The notes below the pieces were generated by a model that saw only the letters and a list, made by a program, of their open reading frames with translations, did no database searches and was not told the origin of the DNA. 64,000 bases of DNA. It comes from Thermocrispum municipale DSM 44069. Its GTDB lineage: Bacteria; Actinomycetota; Actinomycetes; Mycobacteriales; Pseudonocardiaceae. The stretch lies in contig NZ_ATYT01000005.1 in the NCBI RefSeq assembly GCF_000427825.1, positions 283,599 through 347,598 on the forward strand, read 5' to 3'. Position numbers and translations under genes: made by a program. This document shows positions 37,801 to 44,798 of the stretch, one piece after another (position 1 is the stretch's first letter; every line of letters starts with the position of its first letter).

Positions 37801-38673
37801 GTCACCGTCGAGGGCGAGCAGGCCGCCGACCGCCAGCACGGCGACCTGCCCGATCGCGGGCAGGGCGGCGACCGAGGCCATCGGCTTCGCGGTCAGCCGG
37901 GCGGCCCGCAGCTTCTCGCCGAACAGCTTGCGTGCCGCGCGCTCCAGCCGGGAGACCTCGCGGGACTCCTGCCCGAAGCCCTTCACCACACGCACGCCGG
38001 TGACGGTTTCCTCGACGTGCTGGGCCAGGTCGGCCGCCCGCTGCTGCGACGACCAGATCGCCGGGAAGACGCGCATCCGGGCCGCGGCGACGGCCAACCC
38101 GATCGCGGGCGTGACCACCAGGGCGATCAGCGTCAGCAACGGCGACATCCACAACATCGCGCCCAACGCGAGCAGCAGATACACCGCCGAGCCGACCGAC
38201 AGCGGGCCCTGCATCAGCAGGCTGACCATCAGCTGCAGGTCGGTGATGGCACGCGAGGCGATCTGACCGGTGCGCAGGGAGTCCTGGGTGCCGCCGTCGA
38301 GCCGGGACACCGCGCCGAAGACCTGTTGGCGCAGGTCGTGCTGCACATCCAACGCCAGCCGCCCGCCGAAGTAGCGGCGCACGAACGCGGCGCCGAACGT
38401 CAGCACGGCAAGGCCGATCAGGCCCAGCGCGAGCACCCCGAGCCTGGCGGTGTCGCCGGCCAGCGCTTCGTCGATGGCCTGTTTGACCAGCAGCGGCCCG
38501 GCAGCGAGCGCCCCGACCCCCAGCACGGCCGCGCCGAACGCCAGCACCACCAGCCACGGATGCCGCCAGCAAGCCGAGACGAGCCGTCGCAGCCACCCCG
38601 CGGACGGCGGCGGAACAGAAGGGCGGGGTGCCCGCCGCCGAGGTTCGGTGGGAATCTCGGTCGGTACGGACAC
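34876..38673 (-). CDS. Single-chain double ABC exporter (TMD-NBD-TMD-NBD), Rv0194-like
   Basis: 1265-residue full-length ABC exporter made of two fused half-transporters, each a six-helix transmembrane domain plus nucleotide-binding domain, as in mycobacterial multidrug exporter Rv0194. NBD1: Walker A GTAGSGKST near residue 389, signature LSGGQRQR near 493, Walker B LLLDDATS. NBD2: GATGAGKST, LSSGQRQL, LLLDEATAALD. NBD1 has Asp instead of the catalytic Glu, and its Q-loop reads VVFEEAFLF, with Glu for Gln. The site built from the NBD1 Walker motifs is therefore degenerate, as in heterodimeric exporters. A Pro/Arg-rich cytoplasmic N-terminus precedes TM1. Probably exports drugs or lipids. Confidence 0.93.
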   Translation of the reverse strand: MSVPTEIPTEPRRRAPRPSVPPPSAGWLRRLVSACWRHPWLVVLAFGAAVLGVGALAAGPLLVKQAIDEALAGDTARLGVLALGLIGLAVLTFGAAFVRRYFGGRLALDVQHDLRQQVFGAVSRLDGGTQDSLRTGQIASRAITDLQLMVSLLMQGPLSVGSAVYLLLALGAMLWMSPLLTLIALVVTPAIGLAVAAARMRVFPAIWSSQQRAADLAQHVEETVTGVRVVKGFGQESREVSRLERAARKLFGEKLRAARLTAKPMASVAALPAIGQVAVLAVGGLLALDGDVSLGTFVAFASYVAGLVSPARMVTSLIIQAQIARAGAERVYELIDAQPEVTDPDEPRELPSGPLSVRLTDVSFGYTREDKVLDGVSLHVDPGETVALVGTAGSGKSTVSLLLPRFYDVHEGRIEVGGVDVRDLRLNDLRRAIGVVFEEAFLFSTSVRDNIAYGRPDATDEEVVAAAKAAQAHEFIEDLPDGYETVVGERGLTLSGGQRQRLALARALLTDPRVLLLDDATSAVDASTEAAIHATLHTVTKDRTTLLIAHRRSSLALADRIAVLDAGRVVDVGTEAELRERCALFRELIAGPEDDIEHPTAMPAVSGNGAGVSGRLWPRSEQDEVDRLAAVAENRAAPEPTVGRGGPGARFNVPPTPELLEKVRALPPAQDQPRIAGLDPTADDPNFRLSRLLHPVRWLLLAAVGLVAADALATVAMPSLFRVGVDDGVVAGSLTVVLVVAGFGALIALANWAVIAAQTVVTARAGESVLYLLRVRCYAHLQRLGLDYFERELAGKIMTRMTTDVDALSTFLQTGLARAVVSVLTLVGIAGALLITDVPLALITMAVMPVLIVATVIFRQKSSRAYTEARERVSVVNADMQENVTGLRVAQAYTREKHSARAFADRSDAYRRSRLRAQRYIATYFPFVSLLSQVVEAVVLYVGTNRVAVDELTPGVLMAFLLYLTMFFSPIQELSSIFDSYQQAKVGLNRIGDLLATRSSVPPPATPVEVPERLRGEVRFDNVSFTYPGTDEPALHDVDLRIAPGETVALVGATGAGKSTVVKLLARFYDVGSGRVLIDGVDVRDYDLAALRSRMGIVPQEAHLFSGTIADNVRYARPDASDAEVEAAVRAVGALPAVAALPHGFHQQVGERGQNLSSGQRQLIALARAELVDPDILLLDEATAALDPATEAAVLAASEAVSRSRTTVVVAHRLATAARADRIVVLEHGRIAQVGTHAELLASDGPYARFWCAAERESLPVIPGN

Positions 38674-38733
38674 CCCGCCAGGTTACGTAATCTCAGGCCC
38701 GCGCCGTCAGGCGTTTTCCGGCCGTCGGCGTGA

Positions 38734-39570
38734 TCAGGTGATGTCGCGCTGCTTGGCGACCAGCCAACCGGACAGGCCGATCACCGCGCTCCAGGCCAGG
38801 AAGATCAACATGGACGCCCACCACGCGGGCGCACCGTCCAGGTTGAGGAAGCCGCGGATCTCCTCGATCGCCCTGCCCACGTCGTCGCCGTGTCCGCCGG
38901 GGAACCCTTCCACGAACAAATCGAGCGACAGGTCGCTGACCATGCCCGAACCGGAGCCGTTGGGCAGATAGAACGGGATCTTCTCGGCGTCGTTGCTACG
39001 CAGGATCTGGGCCACGATCGGCTCCAGGATCAGCGTGTAGATCACCAGGCCGACGATCGCGCCGGTCTGGTTGCCGATCAACGCGCCCGCGCCGACCCCG
39101 AGCAGGGTCCACATCATCAGCGCGAGCACGCCGACCCCGGCCAGCTCGAACCACAGCGCACCGTCCGGCAGGTCGCCGCCGAACAACGCGCCGAGGGTGG
39201 CCGCGCCCATGCAGGCCACGCCGTACACCAGGCCCATGACCGTGTACGTGATCAGCTTGGCGGTCAGGACGGCACCACGACTGCTGCCGGTCAGGTAGGT
39301 CGTGGTGATCGTCTTGTGCCGCATCTCGCTGGTCACCGCGGTGGCGCCCAGGATGACCGCGAACACGGTGGTGAAGTTGATGCCCTGGGCGAATGCCGGG
39401 AGCGCGAACGGGACGGCGCCACCGACTTCTTCCTGCAGTTCACCGAGCGTGCCGAGCGCCGAGCCCGCCCACGTGAAGCCCAAGCTCAGCAGGACGGCCG
39501 GGATGAGCAGCGCCCACCACAGTTTGACCGTGAAGATCTTGCGGAACTCGGCGGTGATCAACCTGCCCAT
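38734..39570 (-). CDS. ABC-2 type transporter permease
   Basis: 278-residue membrane permease with six transmembrane segments: LWWALLIPAVLLSLGFTW near the start, then GINFTTVFAVILGATAVTSEMRH, the MGLVYGVACMGAATLGALFGG and GVGVLALMMWTLLGVGAGALIG helices, IVGLVIYTLILEPIVAQIL, and a last helix near IFLAWSAVIGLSGWLVA. TSEMRHKTITTTYL is the usual ABC-2 cytoplasmic segment. It is downstream of the ATPase gene, with the stop and start codons overlapping by one base, so they form one exporter. Substrate unknown. Confidence 0.9.
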   Translation of the reverse strand: MGRLITAEFRKIFTVKLWWALLIPAVLLSLGFTWAGSALGTLGELQEEVGGAVPFALPAFAQGINFTTVFAVILGATAVTSEMRHKTITTTYLTGSSRGAVLTAKLITYTVMGLVYGVACMGAATLGALFGGDLPDGALWFELAGVGVLALMMWTLLGVGAGALIGNQTGAIVGLVIYTLILEPIVAQILRSNDAEKIPFYLPNGSGSGMVSDLSLDLFVEGFPGGHGDDVGRAIEEIRGFLNLDGAPAWWASMLIFLAWSAVIGLSGWLVAKQRDIT

Positions 39571-40853
39571 CAGCCCTGACCTCCACTGTTACCGCTGTCG
39601 CCTGGTTGCTGTCCTTGGCCGGGTGGCCCTCCGGCCCACGGGTTCGGTTGCTGGCCCTGCTGTCCCTGCTGCCACTGTTGCGGCTGTTGCTGGGGCGGTT
39701 GGCCTGCCGGCGGCTGCTGGGGCGGTTGGCCTGCCGGCGGCTGCTGCCACTGCGGTGCGCCTTGCCACTGCTGCTGGCCGGGTTGCGGGGGCTGCTGCCA
39801 CTGCTGAGGTTGACCTTGCGGCTGCCCCTGCGGCGCCCACTGCTGGCCGGGCTGCTGCGGCGGCATGCCGGGCTGCTGCGGCGGACCCCATTGCCCCTGC
39901 TGCGCCTGCGGTCCCGCGAACGGTTGCGCCGGCTGCTGCCCGGCGTACTGGCTGCGGGTCAGCTGGAAGAACAGCTGCTCCAGGTCGGCGGTCTCCTCCT
40001 GCACGCCGTAGAGCGCCACGCCCGCCTTGGCGGCGATGTCACCGACCTGCTGCACGGTGGAGTCGTAGACGGCCAGCCGCCCGTCCTCGATGGTCTCCAC
40101 CCGGGTGACGCCCTGCTCCTTCAGCGCGGTGACCAGCGCCTGACCGTCCGCCGCCTGCACCAGGATCCGGCTCTGCTGCTGCTTACGCAGGTCGTCGAGC
40201 TTGCCGTAGTACACCGTCTGCCCGCGGCTGACGATCACCACCTGGTCGATTGTCTGCTCGAGCTCGGCAAGCAGGTGTGACGACACCAGCACCGTGCGAC
40301 CTTCCCTGGCGAGGTTGCGCAGGAACTGCCGCAGCCACGCGATGCCTTCCGGGTCGAGGCCGTTGGCGGGCTCGTCGAGCACCAGCACCTGCGGGTCGCC
40401 CAGCAGGGCGGCGGCCAGTGCCAGCCGCTGCCGCATGCCGAGCGAGAAGCCGCCCGCCTTCCGGTTCGCCGCGTCGGTCAGCCCGACCAGGCTCAACACC
40501 TCGTCCACCCGGGTGTCCGGCACGCCGATCGCCGCGGCGTAGACCCGCAGGTGGTTGCGCGCGGTGCGCTTGGGGTGGAAGCCCTCGTTCTCCAACACCG
40601 ATCCGACGACCGTGGCCGGGTTGCCCAGCTTGTCGTGCGGCAGCCCATTGATCGTGGCCGTGCCCTGGGTCGGCCGCACCAGTCCCAGGATCATCCGCAG
40701 CGTGGTGGTCTTACCGGCGCCGTTCGGGCCGATGAAGCCGGTGACCGACCCGGGCTCCACGGTAAAACTCAGGTTCGACACCGCCTGTACCGCACCGAAG
40801 TTCTTACTCAGGTGCTGTACGACGATGCGGCCACTGCCGTCATGCTGCATCAC
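39570..40853 (-). CDS. ABC-2 transporter ATP-binding protein with a long Q/P/W-rich tail
   Basis: 427-residue ATPase. Standard domain (about 1-305): Walker A GFIGPNGAGKTTT, signature FSLGMRQRLALA, Walker B VLVLDEPANGLDPEG, H-loop LVSSHLLAELE. From about residue 312 to the end there is a 115-residue low-complexity tail dominated by Gln, Pro, Gly and Trp, with AGQPPQQ and QQWQQPP type repeats and no predicted secondary structure. Such a tail is not part of normal ABC ATPases. It may form flexible contacts or phase separate. It pairs with the permease at 38734 and has its own promoter upstream. Confidence 0.92.
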   Translation of the reverse strand: MMQHDGSGRIVVQHLSKNFGAVQAVSNLSFTVEPGSVTGFIGPNGAGKTTTLRMILGLVRPTQGTATINGLPHDKLGNPATVVGSVLENEGFHPKRTARNHLRVYAAAIGVPDTRVDEVLSLVGLTDAANRKAGGFSLGMRQRLALAAALLGDPQVLVLDEPANGLDPEGIAWLRQFLRNLAREGRTVLVSSHLLAELEQTIDQVVIVSRGQTVYYGKLDDLRKQQQSRILVQAADGQALVTALKEQGVTRVETIEDGRLAVYDSTVQQVGDIAAKAGVALYGVQEETADLEQLFFQLTRSQYAGQQPAQPFAGPQAQQGQWGPPQQPGMPPQQPGQQWAPQGQPQGQPQQWQQPPQPGQQQWQGAPQWQQPPAGQPPQQPPAGQPPQQQPQQWQQGQQGQQPNPWAGGPPGQGQQPGDSGNSGGQG

Positions 40854-40993
40854 AGCTTCTCCGTCCGTTCACGGGTGATCCGCACAGCTCGTGCTGCGCC
40901 ATACTGCCGTACAAATCGGTCCATTCGCAGTTCGTTCCGACGAATTTGGCGAAGGTTGCCGCACAACTTTCCGCGTTCCCCTATGGTGGTAGT

Positions 40994-41050
40994 GGCGGCC
41001 TGCTCCCAGTGACCCCCAGGCTGGTTGAGCGGGCCGCCCCTCTTTTTTTC
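40994..41050 (+). terminator. Orphan forward intrinsic terminator, possible small RNA 3' end
   Basis: GGCGGCC at 40994-41000 pairs with GGCCGCC at 41032-41038, with CCAG/CTGG pairing inside, followed after four bases by T7 at 41043-41049. It is a classic stem plus U-tract on the plus strand, rare in this genome. No plus-strand gene precedes it; both neighbours are on the minus strand. It may end an unannotated small RNA or antisense RNA starting in 40860-40990. Confidence 0.5.
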
Positions 41051-41134
41051 TGCGCCGGTCACCGAGCACGTCGGCGGGCCCGCGCCCAGGACGGCGGGAG
41101 TGTCTGCGACAACCGCACAGCGGGCAGGCTATCT

Positions 41135-41157
41135 TGCGCGGCCGACGTCGCCGCGCA
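41135..41157 (-). terminator. Terminator after ald
   Basis: 8-bp stem TGCGCGGC / GCCGCGCA with a 7-base loop, 19 bases beyond the ald stop. Confidence 0.6.
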
Positions 41158-41175
41158 GCACCCACGGGGAGTTGA

Positions 41176-42294
41176 TCACGACTCGAGCACGGTCTGCAGC
41201 GGTGTCGCGGGAAGATCGTGTGCGTCGGCCACGGCGTCGTTGGTCAGCTTGCCTGCGTGCGTGTTGATCCCGAGCGCGAACGCGTGGTCGGCGTCGGCGG
41301 CGGCCCGCCAGCCGTGCTCGGCGAGTTGCACCACATAGGGGAGCGTGACGTTGGTCAGGCCGTACGTGGACGTCCGCGGGACGGCGCCGGGCATGTTCGC
41401 CACGCAGTAGAAGACGCTGTCGTGCACCTGGAACGTCGGGTCGTCGTGGCTGGTCGGCCGGGTGTCGGCGAAGCATCCGCCCTGATCGACGGAGATGTCC
41501 ACCAGCACACTCCCGGGCTTCATCTGCGCCACCAGATCGTTGGACACCAGCGTCGGCGCCTTGGCCCCGGGAACCAGCACGGCACCGATCACCAGGTCGG
41601 CTTCCAGGACGGCTTCCTCGAGCGTCAAAGCGTTGGACGTCAGCGTGTGGATGGCGCCGTGAAACTCCAGGTCGATCTCGCGCAAGCGGTCGACGTTGAT
41701 GTCGAGGACCTCGACGTGCGCGCCCATGCCGAGCGCGACGCGCGCGGCGTTGAGACCGGCCACCCCGCCGCCGATCACGACGACCCGCGCAGGGTGCACC
41801 CCGGGGATGCCACCGGGCAGCACGCCGCGGCCGCCGTTGGGCCGCATCAACGCGTACGCGCCGACCTGGGGCGCGAGGCGGCCGGCAACCTCGGACATCG
41901 GCGCGAGCAAGGGCAGCGTGCCGGTGGGCAGCTGCACGGTCTCGTAGGCGATCGCCGTCGTGCCCGCGGCCAGCAACGCTTCGGTGAGTTCCCGGTCCGC
42001 GGCCAGATGCAGGAACGTGAACAGGGTCAGATCCCGCCGCAGGAATCCGTACTCCTCGGCGATCGGCTCCTTGACCTTCAGCACCAGGTCGCCGTCGCCC
42101 CACACGTCCTCGGCCGTCGGCAGGATCTTCGCGCCGGCCGCCAGATATTCCTCGTCGGTGATGCCTGCACCCACGCCCGCTTCGGTCTCCACGGACACCT
42201 CGTGGCCGCGTTCGGTCAGTTCGCGAACCCCCGCGGGCGTGATCGCCACGCGATACTCGTGCTTCTTCCTCTCGCGGGGAACGGCGACACGCAT
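41176..42294 (-). CDS. ald: Alanine dehydrogenase
   Basis: 372-residue NAD-dependent L-alanine dehydrogenase (alanine plus water and NAD to pyruvate, ammonia and NADH; reverse for nitrogen assimilation). N-terminal MRVAVPRERKKHEYRVAITP, catalytic Lys in DLVLKVKEP, His in LFTFLHLAADREL, the APMSEVAGRLAPQVGA hinge, the Rossmann VVVIGGGVAGLNAARVALGM, and VLVDISVDQGGCFADTRPTSH near the active site. Full length for the family. It often responds to hypoxia in mycobacteria. The CGNR regulator lies 66 bp upstream on the same strand with its own promoter. Confidence 0.96.
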   Translation of the reverse strand: MRVAVPRERKKHEYRVAITPAGVRELTERGHEVSVETEAGVGAGITDEEYLAAGAKILPTAEDVWGDGDLVLKVKEPIAEEYGFLRRDLTLFTFLHLAADRELTEALLAAGTTAIAYETVQLPTGTLPLLAPMSEVAGRLAPQVGAYALMRPNGGRGVLPGGIPGVHPARVVVIGGGVAGLNAARVALGMGAHVEVLDINVDRLREIDLEFHGAIHTLTSNALTLEEAVLEADLVIGAVLVPGAKAPTLVSNDLVAQMKPGSVLVDISVDQGGCFADTRPTSHDDPTFQVHDSVFYCVANMPGAVPRTSTYGLTNVTLPYVVQLAEHGWRAAADADHAFALGINTHAGKLTNDAVADAHDLPATPLQTVLES

Positions 42295-42360
42295 GGCCGA
42301 CCACCTCCCACCTGCGGCGCTGCAGTGCTGGTTCCACTATGGCGCGTCCGTGCGGCAAAG

Positions 42361-42930
42361 TCATGGCACAAGTCGGCCGCGGGGGACCTCGCGCGCCCGC
42401 CAAGCGCGTTGCTTGGCCCGGTTGCCGCAGACGCGCATCGAACACCAGCGGGCGGAGCGGGCGCGGGAGCGGTCGTAGAACGCCCAGCGGCAGCCGTCGT
42501 CGGCGCACACCTTCAGTCGTGACCAGGTGCCGTCCGCCATCGCTTCGATCACGATCGACACCAGGCGGCCGATGGCCTGCCACACGCCGTCTGCGCTGCT
42601 GTGGACTTTCCAGGATCCGGTCGGCGTGAACCGGATCGTCAGGCAGGCGGCTTCGGCCGCCGAGTTGAGTTCGGCGAGCACGTCGTCGTCCAGCCCGCCC
42701 TCTCCGGCCGCCAACGCGGAGCGCAGGGCTTCCCGGGCCGCCACGAGCTGGTCGGCCTCGGCGCGGCTGAAGGTGCTGACCGAACGGGCGAGCAAGCCCT
42801 CTTGCCGCAGCCAGCGCACGCACCCCCGGGGGGTGCTCAGTGCGTCGGTTCCGGCCTCGATGTCGCGCGTGTTGATCAGGCGCCGCACGACGTCGAGCCG
42901 GCCGGGAGCTGCTGACGGCGTAGCAGGCAT
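42361..42930 (-). CDS. CGNR zinc-finger/ABATE-domain putative regulator
   Basis: 189-residue protein of the RNA polymerase-associated or DNA-binding CGNR family. An N-terminal ABATE-type stress domain (about 10-130) is followed by the C-terminal zinc finger LKVCADDGCRWAFYDRSR and ARWCSMRVCGNRAKQRAWR containing the eponymous CGNR. Start ATG at 42930 (MPATPSAAP) lies in a short promoter region shared with the divergent lipoprotein gene. Presumed transcriptional regulator; the target and signal are unknown. Confidence 0.88.
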   Translation of the reverse strand: MPATPSAAPGRLDVVRRLINTRDIEAGTDALSTPRGCVRWLRQEGLLARSVSTFSRAEADQLVAAREALRSALAAGEGGLDDDVLAELNSAAEAACLTIRFTPTGSWKVHSSADGVWQAIGRLVSIVIEAMADGTWSRLKVCADDGCRWAFYDRSRARSARWCSMRVCGNRAKQRAWRAREVPRGRLVP

Positions 42931-42985
42931 CCTGCGAGTGTAACCACATTGACGCTGAACAGGGTTATGGCTGATCTGCCCGCCC

Positions 42986-43878
42986 GTGACTTCCCGCAAG
43001 CTGAGCATCGGCCCGTCGTCGTCCGGCTGGGTGCGCAGGTCGTTCGCCGCGATCGCCGCGGCGTCGGTTCTCACCGGATGTGCCGAGGATCCGGTCGCCG
43101 TCGGGGCGGAACAGCAGCCGCCGAAGCAGCAGACGGTGTCGGCGGATTGTCCAGGCGGCGGGCGGCAGTCGGTCACCATCGGCGTGCAGCCGGACGACCT
43201 CCGCGCCACTGGCCGCAAGATCGACGGGTTCCGGGTCGCGATCGCGTGCGGGGTGGTCAAGCGAGTCTTCGGCGAGGACTTCACCGTCACCTGGCAGCTC
43301 CTTCGTCAGGATCAACCCGACGCGCTGGAGCAGGCGCCGTCGATCTCGTCGTCGCGGTGCCGGAGGACTACGCCAAGCAGCGCACGAAGGTCGGTGTGAG
43401 CATGCCCTACTACATCAGCGGGCCGAACGTGCTCGTGGCGGACGGCAAGCTCACCGAGTTCGACGACATCGACCGGTCGAACAAGAAGGTCTGCGACGTC
43501 GAGTTCGGACCCGCCGCGGAACTTCGTGCCGCGTTCGACATCGTCGAGCGGGACAGCATCGACGAGTGCGTGACGATGCTTCGGGCCGGGGAAGTGGACG
43601 GCGTGGCCGGTGATGCGGCGGACCTGGCCGACCTCGCGGCGGACGGTGGTGACGGCCTTCAGCTGCTCGACATCCGCGACAAAGTGGCCGAGGACGCGAA
43701 CCTGCAGACCCGGATGCTCGAGTACTCGATCGGCGTGAATCCGGCAAAGCCGGATCTGTTGAACGAAATCGACGCCGCGCTGGATGAGGTCATGTCCGAC
43801 GGTACGTGGCAGAAGTTCTTTCAGCGCTATCTCGAACCGGTCCGGTTCCCGCACGTCCAGCCGCCCCGGGCCTCATGA
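42986..43878 (+). pseudogene. Amino-acid ABC transporter solute-binding lipoprotein, frameshifted
   Basis: Family 3 solute-binding protein (GluB-like) split over two frames. Part 1 from GTG 42986: signal peptide VRRSFAAIAAASVLTGC with lipobox LTGC, then GFRVAIACGVVKRVFGEDFTV and LLRQDQPDALEQ. Part 2 in the next frame continues GAVDLVVAVPEDYAKQRTKV, SMPYYISGPNVLV and runs to 43878. A single extra G at 43333-43334 (GG to GGG) would restore LEQGAVDLVVA, exactly the family pattern. So one base is missing, by mutation or sequencing error. No permease or ATPase genes adjoin. Its end overlaps the convergent gene by 6 bases. Confidence 0.82.
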
Positions 43879-44238
43879 CACCGGCAGTTCCAGCGGGGTG
43901 AGGACGGCGATCTTCCAGCCCTTGTCGGTGTCGACGAGCTGGTAGACGAACCGTTCGGCGCGCTCGCCGTCGTCGTACCACGCGACGTCGGCCCACACGC
44001 TGTGCCCGGTCTGCGCGATGACGGCGATCTCGGCCTTGGTGTCATGGACCCCCTCGTACTGCCCGACGGCGGAAGCGAAGAAGTCCAGGGTCTGCTGCGC
44101 ATCGGTCACTGCGATTGCCTGACCGGGAAATTCGATCAGTGCAGGCACCGCGTAGTGGTCGGCGATCGCTTGGGCGTCGCGATCCAGCAGCGCGCGCCGG
44201 TAGGTGGCGAAGAACGTGTCGGCGATGGTGTCGGTCAT
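43873..44238 (-). CDS. NTF2-like/SnoaL-fold protein
   Basis: 121-residue single-domain protein of the NTF2-like superfamily: MTDTIADTFFATYRRALLDRDAQAIADHYAV start, QTLDFFASAVGQYEGVHDTKAEIAVI middle and WYDDGERAERFVYQLVDTDKGWKIAVLTPLEL end, the typical helix then curved sheet. Members include ketosteroid isomerases, cyclases and limonene epoxide hydrolases; no catalytic set is evident. The ATG at 44238 is chosen by fold; an upstream extension encodes unrelated residues. It is divergent from the short HTH gene at 44297, which probably regulates it. Confidence 0.8.
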   Translation of the reverse strand: MTDTIADTFFATYRRALLDRDAQAIADHYAVPALIEFPGQAIAVTDAQQTLDFFASAVGQYEGVHDTKAEIAVIAQTGHSVWADVAWYDDGERAERFVYQLVDTDKGWKIAVLTPLELPVS

Positions 44239-44296
44239 GCCGGCGACACTAGGTCCGAACCAGGACACGCCGGTGTCGTGATTTTCGGGAGATTTC

Positions 44297-44683
44297 ATGG
44301 CCGAGGCCACAGCGCGGCGCGCCGCCGCCTCACGCGACAACCACCTCACGTTGCGACGCGTCGAGCGGCAACAACGAATCATCGAGCTGCTCGCCGCCGC
44401 GCGCACCCGCGTGCCTTTGCGGAGACTGGCCGAGGAATTCGGCGTCGCCGAACGCACGATTGCGCGCGACTTGCAGCGGCTGCGCCATTCCGGAGTTCCG
44501 ATCGAAGTGACGCCGGGTCGGCACGGCGGTGCGACTGTGATCAGCGCACACACCATTCCACCCGTGACGCTGGATTTCTCGGAGGTCGCCGCGGTCATGG
44601 CCAGCCTGGCAGCGCTCGGCCCGTCGGTGACACCGTCCGCGACCAGCGCAATGAGCAAATTTGCCCGTGTTCTGCGGCATTAG
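44297..44683 (+). CDS. Short HTH regulator, WYL-family N-terminal part only
   Basis: 128-residue protein with an HTH_11/DeoR-type domain: RVERQQRIIELLAAARTRVPL, RRLAEEFGVAERTIARDLQRL, and the wing GVPIEVTPGRHGGATV. The next stretch (TLDFSEVAAVMASLAALGPS, SAMSKFARVLRH) matches the start of the central region of YafY-like regulators, but the protein then ends. The ligand-binding WYL domain is missing. Ribosome site GGGAGA before the ATG. No WYL remnant is seen downstream, so either a natural mini-regulator or a truncated gene. Confidence 0.78.
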   Translation: MAEATARRAAASRDNHLTLRRVERQQRIIELLAAARTRVPLRRLAEEFGVAERTIARDLQRLRHSGVPIEVTPGRHGGATVISAHTIPPVTLDFSEVAAVMASLAALGPSVTPSATSAMSKFARVLRH

Positions 44684-44798
44684 TACGACGAGCGGTTCGT
44701 TGTCACGCGAATTTCTCCGGCCTTTGTCGGGGGCTGGCGTCACGACGCCGGGCGGAGCATGATCTTCACCCGTGGCCAAAAGTCGAAAGGGGAGCGCG

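Larger units (their letters stand above)
40854..41175. other. Gap between ABC ATPase gene and ald, with an orphan intrinsic terminator
   Basis: 322 bases. The left part must hold the leftward promoter of the ABC operon (ribosome site GGAGAAGCTGTG before 40853). The middle holds a forward-strand stem-loop followed by seven T residues. The right end has the ald terminator. No protein gene. Confidence 0.6.

Noticed and set aside
35236..38733. 1165-codon open frame antisense to the double ABC exporter
   Set aside because: Arg/Gln/His/Val-rich mirror of a clear ABC transporter.
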